Source: Podocnemis expansa
Taxonomy: Eukaryota; Chordata; Testudines; Podocnemididae
Assembly: GCA_007922195.1 (NCBI GenBank)
Contig: ML682028.1
Span: 16,645,053 to 16,709,052, forward strand
Length of the DNA stretch: 64,000 nucleotides
Direction of reading: 5' to 3'
Positions 1 to 13,000 of this stretch are shown here, piece by piece. The notes under the pieces are model-generated. The model did not search any database. It had not been told where the DNA came from and saw only the letters and a list, made by a program, of their open reading frames with translations. Position numbers and translations under genes: made by a program. How positions within the stretch are numbered: the first letter of the stretch is position 1; every line of letters starts with the position of its first letter.

Positions 1-655
1 GGATTTTTTAATCCCAGATGAGGTTTCAAGACAGGTTACAAAGTACTCGTGAACAGACAGCAGTGCACAACTTTTCCAACACAGCATACTTTCAGTTAGA
101 GCTGAGAATACATATCAATCTTTATGCATGTAAAGATGTGCAACTCACCAGAATGCCCGAAGTATCAATCCCTAAGTATCTTCGTTATTTAAAGTTATGT
201 GCTTCAATCACCCAGTCATACACCTACAATTACCTAAAATCTTTAGCTGTATATTTTGTATGTCTAGGAAGAAGGAAGGATTTTCATTTTATCAAGAAAT
301 ATGAACTACCATAACTATATGGCTTTAATACCTAACCATCACCTAAAGAAATGTATGATGTGTTTTATGGAAATGAAATCTCCTGGAGGGAAGAGTTCAG
401 TGAGGCTCATCAGACTTTGTGGAGGCAGGAGGAGTTTACTCTATATTGACTGACAGCCACTGTTTTATAAGTGGTTGTTACATAACTGATACTAATTATT
501 TCTGAGTGTCCAGCCACAGCAGCCTCTCCCTTTCATTGCCAACACAGAGTGCCCATGAAGCTGAACAATGCATTTGGGCATTTTACTGAGGCCTTCAAAA
601 TGGCTTGTGTACTGAAGTTTGACATTGGGTCAATTGTTATTTAATGAGTGTTTGA
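1..655. other. Non-coding DNA beyond the ZDHHC7 3' end
   Basis: AT-rich sequence with no exon, RNA gene or recognisable repeat. In mammals the next gene on this side is CRISPLD2, but no trace of it is seen here. Confidence 0.5.
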
Positions 656-897
656 GTTTGAGCCTGTAAACTGCTCTGATTTGCTGTTACTTTATGACCT
701 GATCCTATGTTTTACACCCCCTTGCATTTAGTTTCATTCCTTTCTGTAAGTTCACCCATCTTCGAAGCATCTGAGGAAGTGGGATCTTCTCCCACGAAAG
801 CTCATGCAAAAAATAAATCTGTTAGTCTTAAAGTGCCACACAACTGCTTGTTGTTTTTTTACTGGACTAGACTAACACGGCTATCCCTTTGGAAATT
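656..897 (+). repeat. Foldback MITE, right half (copy 1)
   Basis: Shares a long block with 24813-25020: the 'gatttgctgttac' core, 'gcatctgaggaagtggga', 'cccacgaaagctcatgca' and the terminal 'agtgccac...ttgttt'. It ends in the outer terminus 'agactaacacggctatcc'. Only the right arm is present. Confidence 0.8.
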
Positions 898-1111
898 GAC
901 GAGATGAGATTCTAACACTATGCCCCTTCTGGTTTTTACAATATATAATCTATAAAATTTTGCTCATGCATTTAGAAATTCAGTAAGTGTATTTGTCAAT
1001 CTAAAAGCCAGAGAAACACAGTCCTTGACCCAAAAAGCCTGCAGTTCAATTACACATAGTTAATGGCAGACAGGGAGTGTAAGCTAATCAACTTTAAGAC
1101 TTATTCTTTGC

Positions 1112-3227
1112 TTTATTTTTACATTAAAAGTTACAATGTAACAAGGGTTTGAAAAGCCAAGAAAACTTGTTCTCCTACACAGAGAGAGAATAAATCAAAA
1201 GGGCTCAACCACTTTAAATATTTTCTGATTTTCATCACTATGTTTTATTAAACAACAGACATACTAAAAGCCTCATGACAAAGCCAGATACATTTTATCT
1301 CCAATATTTATGGAGGATGAGGAACTGAATATTCAATGATTCTTGTCAAACTCCCAACCTTCCCTTCATTTACATGATACATGTATTTTTGTTCATCTAT
1401 CTGTGGCCAAGTGGCAATTCTGAGTATTAAATACCTACTCCCTAAGCATTCTATACATCTTCCTAAGTATTGCACAGTTTTGTTCACTGGACCATGATAT
1501 CCTGGACCACTTAGTAAATTCACACATAGTGGGACGTGAACATGAGGGAGAGCTTGTATGACTGAGCATTAAGATTCCACAGGGAGTTGCACAGAAATGG
1601 AGAAAGAAGTCACCAAGAAAAGAAAGCATATGTTCCGTCAGTGGACGTAAACTCACTAATGGAAGATCCTTGAGCGTGTCATACTGCTTGAGGCGGGAAA
1701 AGACTGTTGATGTTGCTGGCAAAGCAAAACAAAAACTGGACAACTTTAAGGCAAGTCCCAGAACAGGGAGCTGTTTACTTTCCAGGCACAGTTTCAAGCT
1801 ATGCATCAAGGTTCCTGTTTTATGCTTTGTGCTGTGGATAAGTCAAAGAGAACTAATTAACAGTAAATAGAAAAATTCTTCTATCTGTAGTGTTTAGATA
1901 ATCCATTTTCAGCTATGTTTCATTACTTGCAGATTGTGTTTCATTACTTGCAGATCTATGAACATGACTATTGTTCTACGTCAGACCCACGAAAAGCAGT
2001 TATATTTCTACGCTGATCATTCCTTTTGTTTTGCAGCAGTTTTGGTTGAGAAATGGTTAAAGGGAAAATTTTCCCTGTCTATATTTATACACATTTTCCT
2101 TTTTACACCTGGATTTCTTGTACTTGCACAAAGGAGGCTGAGATTACATTCCCTAACTTTGAAGCAAGTCTCCTTCTTTTCAGCAATGGCTCCATTTAAC
2201 CAACTGGTGAACTGTATCAATTTCTGAACCAATGTAAAATCTGTACAAAAAAAGACTAGAAGAGCCTCAGGACCTTACAAGAATGATTGTTCTTTGGATC
2301 ATTTATACCAAACTGCAATACATTCATTTTTAACCTCACAGGAGAATCTAGTCACTGGTCCCCTTCTTCCCTGCACACAGGACTAAATGCCATCCTCAGA
2401 TACATACACACCACTTCCTTTAAAGTCAGTGCACCACAAACTGAAGACAAATATAGGTGAGTAGAATTTGACTCAAGGCTAAAGTTAAAAATATTTGATG
2501 ACTGCACATTTAGAACCTACCTAAATGCAATTTAAGATGAATACTGCCAAATACAAGCCATGCTACTGTGAATCATGGAAGACATTTGGCAGGGCTGGAG
2601 TAGTGCATATGACATATTCATGTTCCCACATGCACAAGTCTCTAATTATTAGTTTGCAAGGACTGCATGTTTGAAGTGGGACGCAACAGTATAATTTTGT
2701 CTAGAAGGACAAATGAAAATATAAATTAAATGACTGAATAAACCATTACTCTCTGAAAAATAATGGATTTATAAGGCTTTATAGTTACTATAGAGCCGAA
2801 ACCACAGGGGGGTAAAACCAACTCAACAGCTTGGTGCCATTTAAAAATTGGCTTCCAACATAAATACTTGATCCCAGGATTGACAACTGAACCTCAGCAC
2901 ATAATTTTATAAAACACACAGGTAATTCCCCAAACATTTATCAAATAAAAGGGTTTAGCAAAAATTCATAATTAATCCTATTAAATAATAAGTTACAGTA
3001 GTATAATGACATTTTGGCTTCTTTCTTTTGTTATCCTGCTGAAAGATCATCACAGCATCCAGTTGACATTTCTGAAAGTTAATGAGATGTCTGTGACTAT
3101 AAAACTCTGCTTGCTACAAGCAAATGTCTTGTTTCAGTTGGTCACAGGTTATATGTAGACAGCCTTTTCTGGCCCCAAATAAATATTTATATTGTATTCT
3201 TGCAGGTTCCAGTATGATTAGACAGGC
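1112..3227 (-). other. ZDHHC7: Probable ZDHHC7 3' untranslated region
   Basis: AT-rich, with no coding signal on either strand beyond short chance ORFs. On the minus strand, AATAAA hexamers lie at 244-249 beyond 1000 (1244-1249) and at 1112-1117. The second would give a 3' UTR of about 2.1 kb, close to what I recall for mammalian ZDHHC7. A 20-bp direct duplication (tttcattacttgcagat) sits at 1918-1953. The exact polyadenylation site cannot be fixed from sequence alone. Confidence 0.4.
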
Positions 3228-3404
3228 TCACACAGAAAACTCAGGTCCCCCTTTCTTTGCTCTCAGCAAAAGTTGCCTGATTCGAAATCCTGCAAAAGGA
3301 TTGATCCACAGGAGTGAAGGTTGGCCCCCAAAGACAGATTTCATCCCTTCCCAGCGTAGCCTCCTCTCCCACGTTGGCTTTTCACTTTTCAGCCTTTCGA
3401 TCTC
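3228..3404 (-). CDS. ZDHHC7: ZDHHC7 exon 7 (C-terminal tail and stop)
   Basis: 59 codons including the stop. Encodes the cytosolic tail [25 protein letters not shown], the NPFAGF motif (a PaCCT-like position) and the C-terminal GGPEFSV. Acceptor atgcag. The 3' untranslated region follows at lower coordinates. Confidence 0.95.
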   Translation of the reverse strand, partial: EIERLKSEKPTWERRLRWEGMKSVFGGQPSLLWINPFAGFRIRQLLLRAKKGGPEFSV

Positions 3405-6400
3405 CTGCATATAAATTAAAAACAGGTTTTTTTAACTAAATAAAAATGACCTTAAGCACCGAGTGCATATGCAAAAACCCCACATTTTGCATTTAAACCT
3501 GATTTTTTTTTTAAAGGAAGTATATTATTAAATTAATGAATTAAAATTATTTCTGTTCACCAAGTCCTTCAAGATTTTAAAACTTACCTGCTCGCTACTG
3601 AGTTCTTATTCATAGATTGGAGGAGAAAAATCAAGTTTTCCTGATCTGTCAACTCCTGGTTGGTTTCTTAACTTCAGATCTGAACCAGTACTGTGAAATC
3701 TTTGAAACATTATTTGAGGACTTCAGTAACTCAGTCATAGGTTAGGGGTCTACTACAGGAGTGGGAGGATGAGGTTATGTTGCCTACATTGTACAGGAGG
3801 TCAGAGGTCCTTTCTGATCTCAAAGTCTGAGTCTGTTAGCTGGATAGAGCCGTTTCTGAATATCATATGCTGATCTTTCATTCAGGGCTAGAGGTTTGCT
3901 GAAGAGAAATGCAAGACTACATACCTGCTTGTTAGCAAGAACAAATAATTATTTCTAATTCTCTCAGTAGCAGGGCAAATAGAAGATGGGTATGTGTTTA
4001 AGATTTGAATATTTTCACCATTATAACAGTCCATCTATCATATGCAATAAAGCAGTATCTAAGTCTTACATTAGAATTATTACACCAAGCAAGGGAAGTA
4101 GACTTTACCGTTTCATCATTGCATATTGAGTGGATTTGGGTGCCAAACATAACAGCAGTGAAAGTGAGAAACAGAAAACCCTCAAGGCACAAGAAGACCA
4201 TCAGGATCACAGTTACAGGCGGGGAGAAGTCACTGCATTCTGTGAAAAGAATAAACTTAATTAAAAAGAAAAAGAAAGAAAAAGAAAAAGACAAAAATCA
4301 CACCAAGAACACATGCAAATAACAGTTCCCAAACAGGATGTCTCCTCTTCAATACAAAGTGATAATGTATGTTTGTATTTTACAGTAACTAAATCAGCTC
4401 AATTCCAGATTTTGCAAGCCTTTTACTTTCCATCCCAGAGGCTATGCATATGCTTAATTGCTAATCTGAAAATGACTGCCATTCTGCCTTGTCACAGATT
4501 ACTTTGTACGGCATCACTGTGACTTGCCCAGGGGTAGCTACACCAACTTGAGAGCCAATGAACAGCTCTGTGCGTGAGACTCTGTACATTAGTCCTGACT
4601 GCACATAATACCAGCTATAAAGTGAAGGGCACCTAGACATGAATTTAGCACATAAAAGAGCTGTAGCAGCATGAGTCCTGCCTGCTTCTGGTGGGCTGCT
4701 ATATTTACTGTACTTGATTTTCATTCTTGCTGTATGTTTTGTTTGCTTATGTGGTGTTAAAAAAAACAAAGCTGTATCTTGGAATCAGGATCTGCTGAAA
4801 GTCCTGCCCCCACCTCGCTCAAGGCTCTTCAGTCAATTGGCTATTTGATCTCATCCATGAGTTTAGCAAGGAAAGATTTGGAAAATGTTGTGTGACAGAG
4901 GGGATTTTAAACTGAAATGAAGTGGAACACCAAGAAGAATATTGCTTTCAGCTGAGAAAAATCTATTGGTGAAACAATCTAAATCCCTCCTTGTTGCCTT
5001 TGCACTAATATTCAACTACATGTTTAGTAAACTGGAGTTGTCATATGAAAAAAGGCACTTTCTCCACACTTGTTCTTTTGCACTAGTTAAAAATATAACT
5101 GGGTTTGGGAGTGCAAGGAGTGAAGCAAAATTTACCATCTCAGCCAGAAAGAGAAGTGCTCATCAGTTCTCAGATTTAAACCAAAAGGAACCACATCCAT
5201 CTAGTCCATCCATCAACATAACATAGACCATGTGTCAGCCAGCGTCACGGTCTAAAGCTTAAGCTGAGCTAAAACGTTTTTTTATTTTAAATCCAATCAT
5301 TAAATAAAGACTTCATCAGATGGGGAACACACCACAACCCTTGGTAAATTCTTCAAGTTAATTAGCCTACCGCAAAAATGTATATGCCTTATTTCTATGC
5401 TGGATATGTGCAGCTTCAGCTTCCAGATACTGGCTCTAGTTGATCTTCCTTTGATAGATTAAAAAGCCTTCTATCATTAGAAATCTTCTCCCCATGCAGG
5501 TACTTGTAGCTCTATTTTCTCATGCCACAGTTTCCATGCGGAAAGAGGGGAGGATGGGTTGCTCATCTTGTGCAATAACTGGGAGTTCTTTGAGATGCTC
5601 CCCCCTGTGGGTACTCCACTTAAAGTGAGAAAGCACCCTACACCTTTGCTTGGACACTTTTGGTAGGAGTGCCTGTTCGGCTCAAGCATACGGCCCACAC
5701 ATTGTTCAGCCTCATATGGAGGCCGTATGGGTGTCATCAGTTCCTCATCTACTGCAAAGACCTACAAAGGGACACATCTCAATCCTAAAAGATTTACACT
5801 TCTGTAAATAGGAGGAGATTTGGTAGGTCTCAGACTACACAAAGAACACACCCAGTTTGTCCACACAGCCCAATACGGCCTTAGTGTGGGGCAAGAGGAC
5901 TTCCTGGCTATGTTCAAGGGCAGAATGATGATAGCTACCAAATTTCTCTGATCAAAGGCTGAAAGAGAGAGGTGTCTGGATGGAAGACTGAAATAAGGCA
6001 TTTTACGTATGAAATGCCCATCACCCAAGGTCAGAGAACTAAGCCCCTTATGAAATGCTACCTCACCTCCACTCTAAAGCCCACCCCTAGTTGCTGGTGC
6101 ACCAAAACACCATCTTGAAATAGTAATGAGCACAAGAAAACATGAAGGAATCAGCAAATTTCAAGTAACACCACACAAGAAGATAAGGTGGCATTAGCAG
6201 ACAAGAGTATACTCCTGGTATTTCATGTTAAAAAGTTGAAAAATTTGTAAACATTCCAATGAGGGATGAAGGCAAATGAATGTTAAAACATTTTATGATT
6301 GTTTGGTCTATAAACATAGCTGGACTATGTTGGTAGAGGTAAATACATGCTTACCAGTCCACTGTCCACGGACACAAGAGAAAAACTGAAACCCACACAG

Positions 6401-9400
6401 AATGAGTGCATGAGCTGAAATTAGAGCTATATACATCTGGAAAGAAACAGAAATTTGCTTAGTTGAGAGTTCTATCGGTCAGTAAAGCAGACATTCCTTG
6501 CAGCCAGCTTTTTTCACAAACTATGTAAAAGAATTTATTAGCTCTTTGGGTTAAAGTATGATTATGCTGATTATTATAAATATAATAAAGTGAAAAGTAA
6601 TGGATTTTTAAGACATTGAAACATAACTCAACATTGATTAAAATAAACATGATTAATATCTATTAATAACATATCCTAGGCAGAGGAGAAATTGGGGGAT
6701 GACCAGAAAGGCAGTGGTTCTCTTTTAAGCTTGCCACATGAGTTGCCACCCAGTATATTGTGCAGATGCTCAAAATATGGTTCCACTCTGATCTCAGTTG
6801 CTTAGCTCACTGGACCCAGCTGCCACTCAGTGGGGCTCTGATTCCCTGCTGAACTTTGCTAGGTGCCTTCCTGCGTGAAGGAGAAGTGCCCTCTCTTAAT
6901 ACCATTTGAAATCACTACTGGGCATCTCAGAGCTACTGTTCCAGGCTTACTGTAGACTCATTTAGATGCAACAATCAGTTCACATCTGAGATTTTCTTTG
7001 CCACTATGAACTGCTAGAGTGCTTTTAGAAGTAAATTGAGATTCTGAAGAACAAGATCACAGCACATTATATCAACCTGATCCAATTCCTGTTCCCAGAC
7101 ATATAATTGTGTCACACTGTGAACTTTAAAACCCAATAAAATACTTTGTGTAAAAGAGCAATATAGTGCAAACACAGAAATGGTATAATGCTGCACATCC
7201 ACAACATGGCTAAATAGCATGTAATTTAATCCTGGGATAAGTATGTGAAAAACTGTTACCTATACACAACATAGTTTTAATATTTAGAACAATGTATTAG
7301 TAATTTGTACTCACTGTAAACAGCACGAAAAATCTCTGATTTTTCTCTCCTACACAATTATTTACCCAGGGGCAGTGATGATCCATCTTTCGAATACATC
7401 GCTTGCAAATACTGGGGGTGGGGGTGGGGGGAGAGACACAGAAGAGAGGGAGGGAGGAAGAAACACTTTTTATTTAAAAAAAATCTCAAATATCTGTGTA
7501 GGGAAGAACAAGTACGGTGTCTCCAATAATAATAATAATATGCAGAATTTAATGAAAACTGAAGGATAAAAAACAAAAAACCAAGCTCCTAACTAGTTTT
7601 GAAACCTGCGGTTTTACCAGTGTAACAGTACATTTTCTTCAAAAAAATTATGCCATAATTTTACAGTGTAAATCACTTTATAGATCGGATTTGTTTAATA
7701 TCCATTAAAATTAATATGAACATGCTTCAAAAAGGATAAACGTATCTATCCAATCATGTGTAATTTTTTTTTTTTAATTAACTCCTTAGATACGAGTACC
7801 TCACGTAAGAAGAACTTCATTACTTTCAAGATTAAAAAACAGCCAAAAATAATATCTGGCTGAGAGTATCTAGTTCAGTTTATAGACATTCAAGCTGTAC
7901 ATCTGGTTCAGAATACAGAAAAGTTGACCTAGTATCTGCAAGAAGGAAATCGAGTCATTTTCACTCTCCCCAGACAGTTTTCACAGCTGTTTTACTACCC
8001 ACACAGCTCCATCAAATATATTGAACATGTGTGCAGTTAAAATGTTTCAGAGAACAGTCTAAACTTCATTTGTAAATTGTCAGTTCCCTCTTATTTCTCA
8101 GAAGTAAAATCTAACTATATCATTTAATTACAAAAGATTCAACCAGAAGCAGCAGATGATGTATAACCTGTGTCCACTACTGCATCAGCATGAACAGAAC
8201 ATGCTATTCTTCAACACAGGCCTTCAAATTATATCTGCTTTGTTTGCTTGTGGGGGTTTTGTTTACAGCTCTTGGACATTTCTGGCACCTATCCCAGAAA
8301 TCTCTGGCCACACCACTTTGTATAGCACCTGAGGGCTGGCAGCCAACATGTCTCTTGAAAGTTAGCTGCAAAAGAATAAAAAGAAATTCTAAATGCTACA
8401 GTGAAAAAATAAACAGTTGTTACATATGTTGCTGCCTTTCTTCAACTGACCATTTAAGTGAGATTTCTCTTTTATTTGCCTAACTTAACATGAAGGGAAT
8501 TGTAGAATTAGATTTTCACATGGAATATGAAAAAAATCCACCAATTAAATCCCTTCAGCTTCAACAGTAATAAATGAATAGCTGTTTTCTATTATAAATA
8601 TATTCAGACAGCTTAATAAAAACAAAAGTTTATGATACATTTGTTTTAAAACCATCCCAAAGAAGCACCCAAAGTAAAAACACCCAGCTAATACTTGAAC
8701 TTAGTAAAATAATGCAGTGGTAGGTATTCTTCCATATTAGGTGATTACAATCTCAGTTATGAGTCCCAAAAGCAAGCCTGCCTTTTTTGACAAGAACATT
8801 TGCCATTACTATAGAATTAACCGACATATACACTCAAGTTACAGATGCTATAAAAATGAAGTTTCTTGGTCTGTGTAATTGAATTTTCCATTTTAATGCT
8901 ATAACATTCCCATAGCATTTTCTTTGGACACACAAAAAGAAAAAACCTCAATACTTGCTTCAAAAAAACACCAAAACAATCATGCATGCTGGTTGAATCA
9001 GAATCTTCTATAACATCTTCTGATCAAGGATTTAAAAAGTGCTTTTACTACTACCTATTTAATAAGTAGGCTGAGGCAGAGTCATATAAGTCAAATAAAA
9101 GACTTCAGCCCCAATGCAGACAGTTTATAATGGAAATGTTTTCTCAATCATAAATTTAGTACAACTAGAGTAATAAAACAGACAATTTATATGATTGATT
9201 ATAGATTTATTTTTAATCAGATTTTCCATAGTGATTTGTATTTCATGAATTCCAACAATTGTTCACTTTCTTTTAGGTGAGAAGAAAATACTACACAGAT
9301 GGATGTGTGTTAGTCTACGGATACGGAGAGGGGCTACTAAAACATTATGTACACAGAGCTACCTATGTATGAACACACAGCCAGAATATATAAATATATA

Positions 9401-10015
9401 AATAGTTTTTAAAGTTTCTTAGTTACACAGAGACAGACAATTAAGCTCATCTTTCCAGTGGTTGAACACTAGAGGTGCAACAGGACAGAGTGATTTTAAA
9501 GTAGATCTAGTCACTGTACTTGACACTAAATCCTAATGCAAGATTATGATAATCACTTCTTTCAAGACTCAGAACAGTCTCTAGTGAACTGAGGAACATT
9601 TCATTGGTTTAACAAACTGGTTATGCATGCTCCTTAGGAGAAAAAGCAAGTTCAAAAAACAAAAACAAAACAAAAAACCCACTGGTGAATCCACAAGCTC
9701 AGAAAGGTGTCTTTTTGAACGGGTCCTTTCAGAACTTTTAAGAAGAGCACTACTGAGGTGACTCTTTAAAATGTACTTGTGATTTTTAATTTAAAATTAC
9801 TCTTGCAATCAGAACAATAATTCTAGAAGCCAGCGTCAAAGTAAAACGACTTTATAAAAGATTTGTGATTTTTTAAATATTAGCTAAAGGAGTAAATGAT
9901 TAAAAGAAAACTTTCTTCTCTACAACAAAACTTACAGAACTGTAATGAGATATTTTAAGGCTTAGTCTTCTCTTGTTCCACCTTAAGTTTTTAATTATAT
10001 ATTTACATAATATAT

Positions 10016-10048
<33 letters not shown>

Positions 10049-13000
10049 CATAATTATAATAAATAATTATACATATACAGTTTCATTGTACAAAAGACGC
10101 AAAACTTCTATTATATCGAAGCAAGGAACTGCAGACATGTTCATTTACCACTTTATACCTCTCTCTTTTTCAAATTTTCTTTTCCAATACCTTTATGCAT
10201 GTTTGCTGTAGAAGAAAATAATGGTATACCTGCAATGGTGTGCACGTTCTGGTTTGATACTACAGCACTTTGGACATTTGTAGATCACTTCCCCTGGTTT
10301 CAGCTGCAAACTTTCCATATATTCTTTAGTGGCATTTCCTTTAGGTACAGCCCCCTAAAGAATTTAAAATGGAAGGAGAGATGAAATCATCTTAAATTGG
10401 GGAAAAACACTTTTTAAAAAGGTGCTTTTGAACAGCAGATTTGACTGTTCAACATTAATGATGAGTGTGTTAAATGTAAAATGTTATGCAACCAATTTTA
10501 GTTCAAACCCTATTTTTCTCTTACAGGAACCACCACTCCCAGCACAATTTCTACAAATCAAGTTTGCTCAAAACAAGCCTAGAGAAAGACTGAATGTCTT
10601 CCAAATTAAAAAAAAACCTAATAATAATAATAATCAAAAAGGTCACCTATCAGCTCCAGTTCAGTTTCAACTGAACTATCACAAGCTTAGATGGAATCAG
10701 TATTCTTTACTTACAATTGTCAAAACTGCAGTCAGAATCTTTGCTTACGAGTCAAAAATACATCTAGTGAGTGAGCAAATCCAGAAAAAGGCATGCCTGC
10801 TCTTAGGCATGTATGGTAGGTATACTATGCCCTGGCTATGGAAACTGAGAAATCTCATTCAAGTTAGGCACGTTCACTAACACGTCATTGAAGACAAACC
10901 CTAGAACATGATTTAGTTAGTTCTAGCAGGATTAAAATTTGCACCAACCCTCCTCCTCCTCAAAAAAGTCCCAAAATACCCTCTCATCTCTTTTCCACTA
11001 ACTTCATTCATTCATAAACTGTAACTTTCAAAATGTCCTTTGCCATTTTGCAAAATATTTTGCAGACAAATAAAGACAATGACACTTGATTCCAGTTACA
11101 AACATTGAGAGATTATACCTTTTACAATCTCATACTGTTGCCAGTTCACTTTTGAAGAAATTCTCATGGTTATAAGATAGTAAAAATTTCTGTGCCTTCA
11201 AATGAAGTATTATAATTATTATGAATTTTGAGAGAGACTTCATTTTATTTTCTTTTTCTCTTAGTTAAGAGTCAAGAGCTTATACTGCACAGCCTTGTTT
11301 TGTTTTGGTAAGATGGAAAGTGCATTTAGTGAAACAGATTAAGACATAATTTGTCTATAAACCATATCTCAGGTTTCAAGATCTTCAGTAGTTTTAGGAA
11401 TCAATGATGAACATCCATAAACACAAAAACTGGTTCCTCAAGGTTGGTCCTCCCCCCACCTCACTGGCTTCTAGAAAGAATCTTTCATCACTGGGTGTGG
11501 GCTCAGAACTGCCCAGGGAGTAGCACCCTCTGTTGAATTGCCAAAAGCACTTCTTAGAGTACACTAGTGTTTTGGGTCAAAAACATTAAATAAATACTCT
11601 TTTTTCTTTTGGTATATGGGCTCTAACAACCAAGTCCAGTCAGATTATAGTTTGAATGTTTTAAATTTTGAATTGGTAGTGTAGTTTTTTGTAGACTGAG
11701 CATACAACTTTGGAAATTAAATGTGATTTAAAGCTCAGCAGTGAATACTTGCTAAAATGAATGATGATAAGCTGCAAAGACCTGAACTGTTGAGGAACAT
11801 TATAGCTTCAACTTAAACCAGGAGTGGACAAAACTGGCTCAGTGCTAGGTGCCAGCAATTTTACTTTTGGTTGTCAGAGCGCATTCCTCCACTGCATTGC
11901 TGCAGTGGAACCAGGTGACAGGTTACTAAAACTAGTTGCCATGGTGGCCAGAAACATATATTTATTAAGGCTTGACAAACATTTCTCTACGAAGTCCTCT
12001 CATCCAGCGTGCTCCAGTATTTAAGCAGTGAGATTTTCCCATGACACTGCAAATCCCACAGGCTTCAATCTACAGCTGAGACACTAACACTCTCACCTTT
12101 GAGATGTCAATGCTTTTATAGCAAAATGTGCACCACTATTTCAAAGGATAGCATTTTAAACCAAATGCTAACTTGCCACCAGTTCTATCATACAAGAGTT
12201 AACCCAGAAACTGAGGAATATAATTTAGGTAGGTAATGCTGAGCACAACTGCTATTGAATTAGAAATAGGTACACTGTTATAACAGCAGCTGAAAATTCA
12301 CCATTTAGGCTGCCATGAACTATTCCTATGCACGTTGACAGAAGTATGTTCTAATATTCACATATGCTAATTCAAATTTTGTATGGCAGTAAAACTGTGC
12401 CATTTTGTAATTTTTACCTTGTAGAACCATTTTATGTAACAAGGAACAGACTTATTTACCAGTAAATGCCACTTAACTACATCAAAAAACATTTTAAGGT
12501 TGTGAAGGCACAACTGCTTAATTTAGTTCTCATAGCAAGATTTCCAAAGCAGTCTGACTTTGCTATGTACTCTGTACACACACTATATATTTTTAAGTTG
12601 CTAGAAACCTGACCTTCAAAGTCAGACTGTGACGAAAGCTTTTAGTTTACCTCAATTACACTTTCTACAGACTCCCAGGAAGTCATAAGTATTTTTTTTT
12701 CAAATGTTTGTTTCCTATTAAAAATTAGGCATAGCTACACTGAGTTATTTGACATTAGAACACTAGTAATTTAACCTTTCTGCTGATCTGATTATCTTAT
12801 TCAATATTAAAATGTTATGAATACTTTTATCTTAAATTTATTTAGAGAAAAATATCCATAGTGCCAAGCAAACCCTAGTACTAAGGTCTTTTCACTACAC
12901 TGAGCATCTTACATCACATTTTAACTGTCAGGTCAACAAATTCTGGTGATTTTGCTGGCAACAGGTTTTAAGGAGTAGTGAGATTTTCAAGAATTCCCCA

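Noticed and set aside
3124..3414. Plus-strand ORF of 96 codons
   Set aside because: Antisense shadow of ZDHHC7 exon 7.
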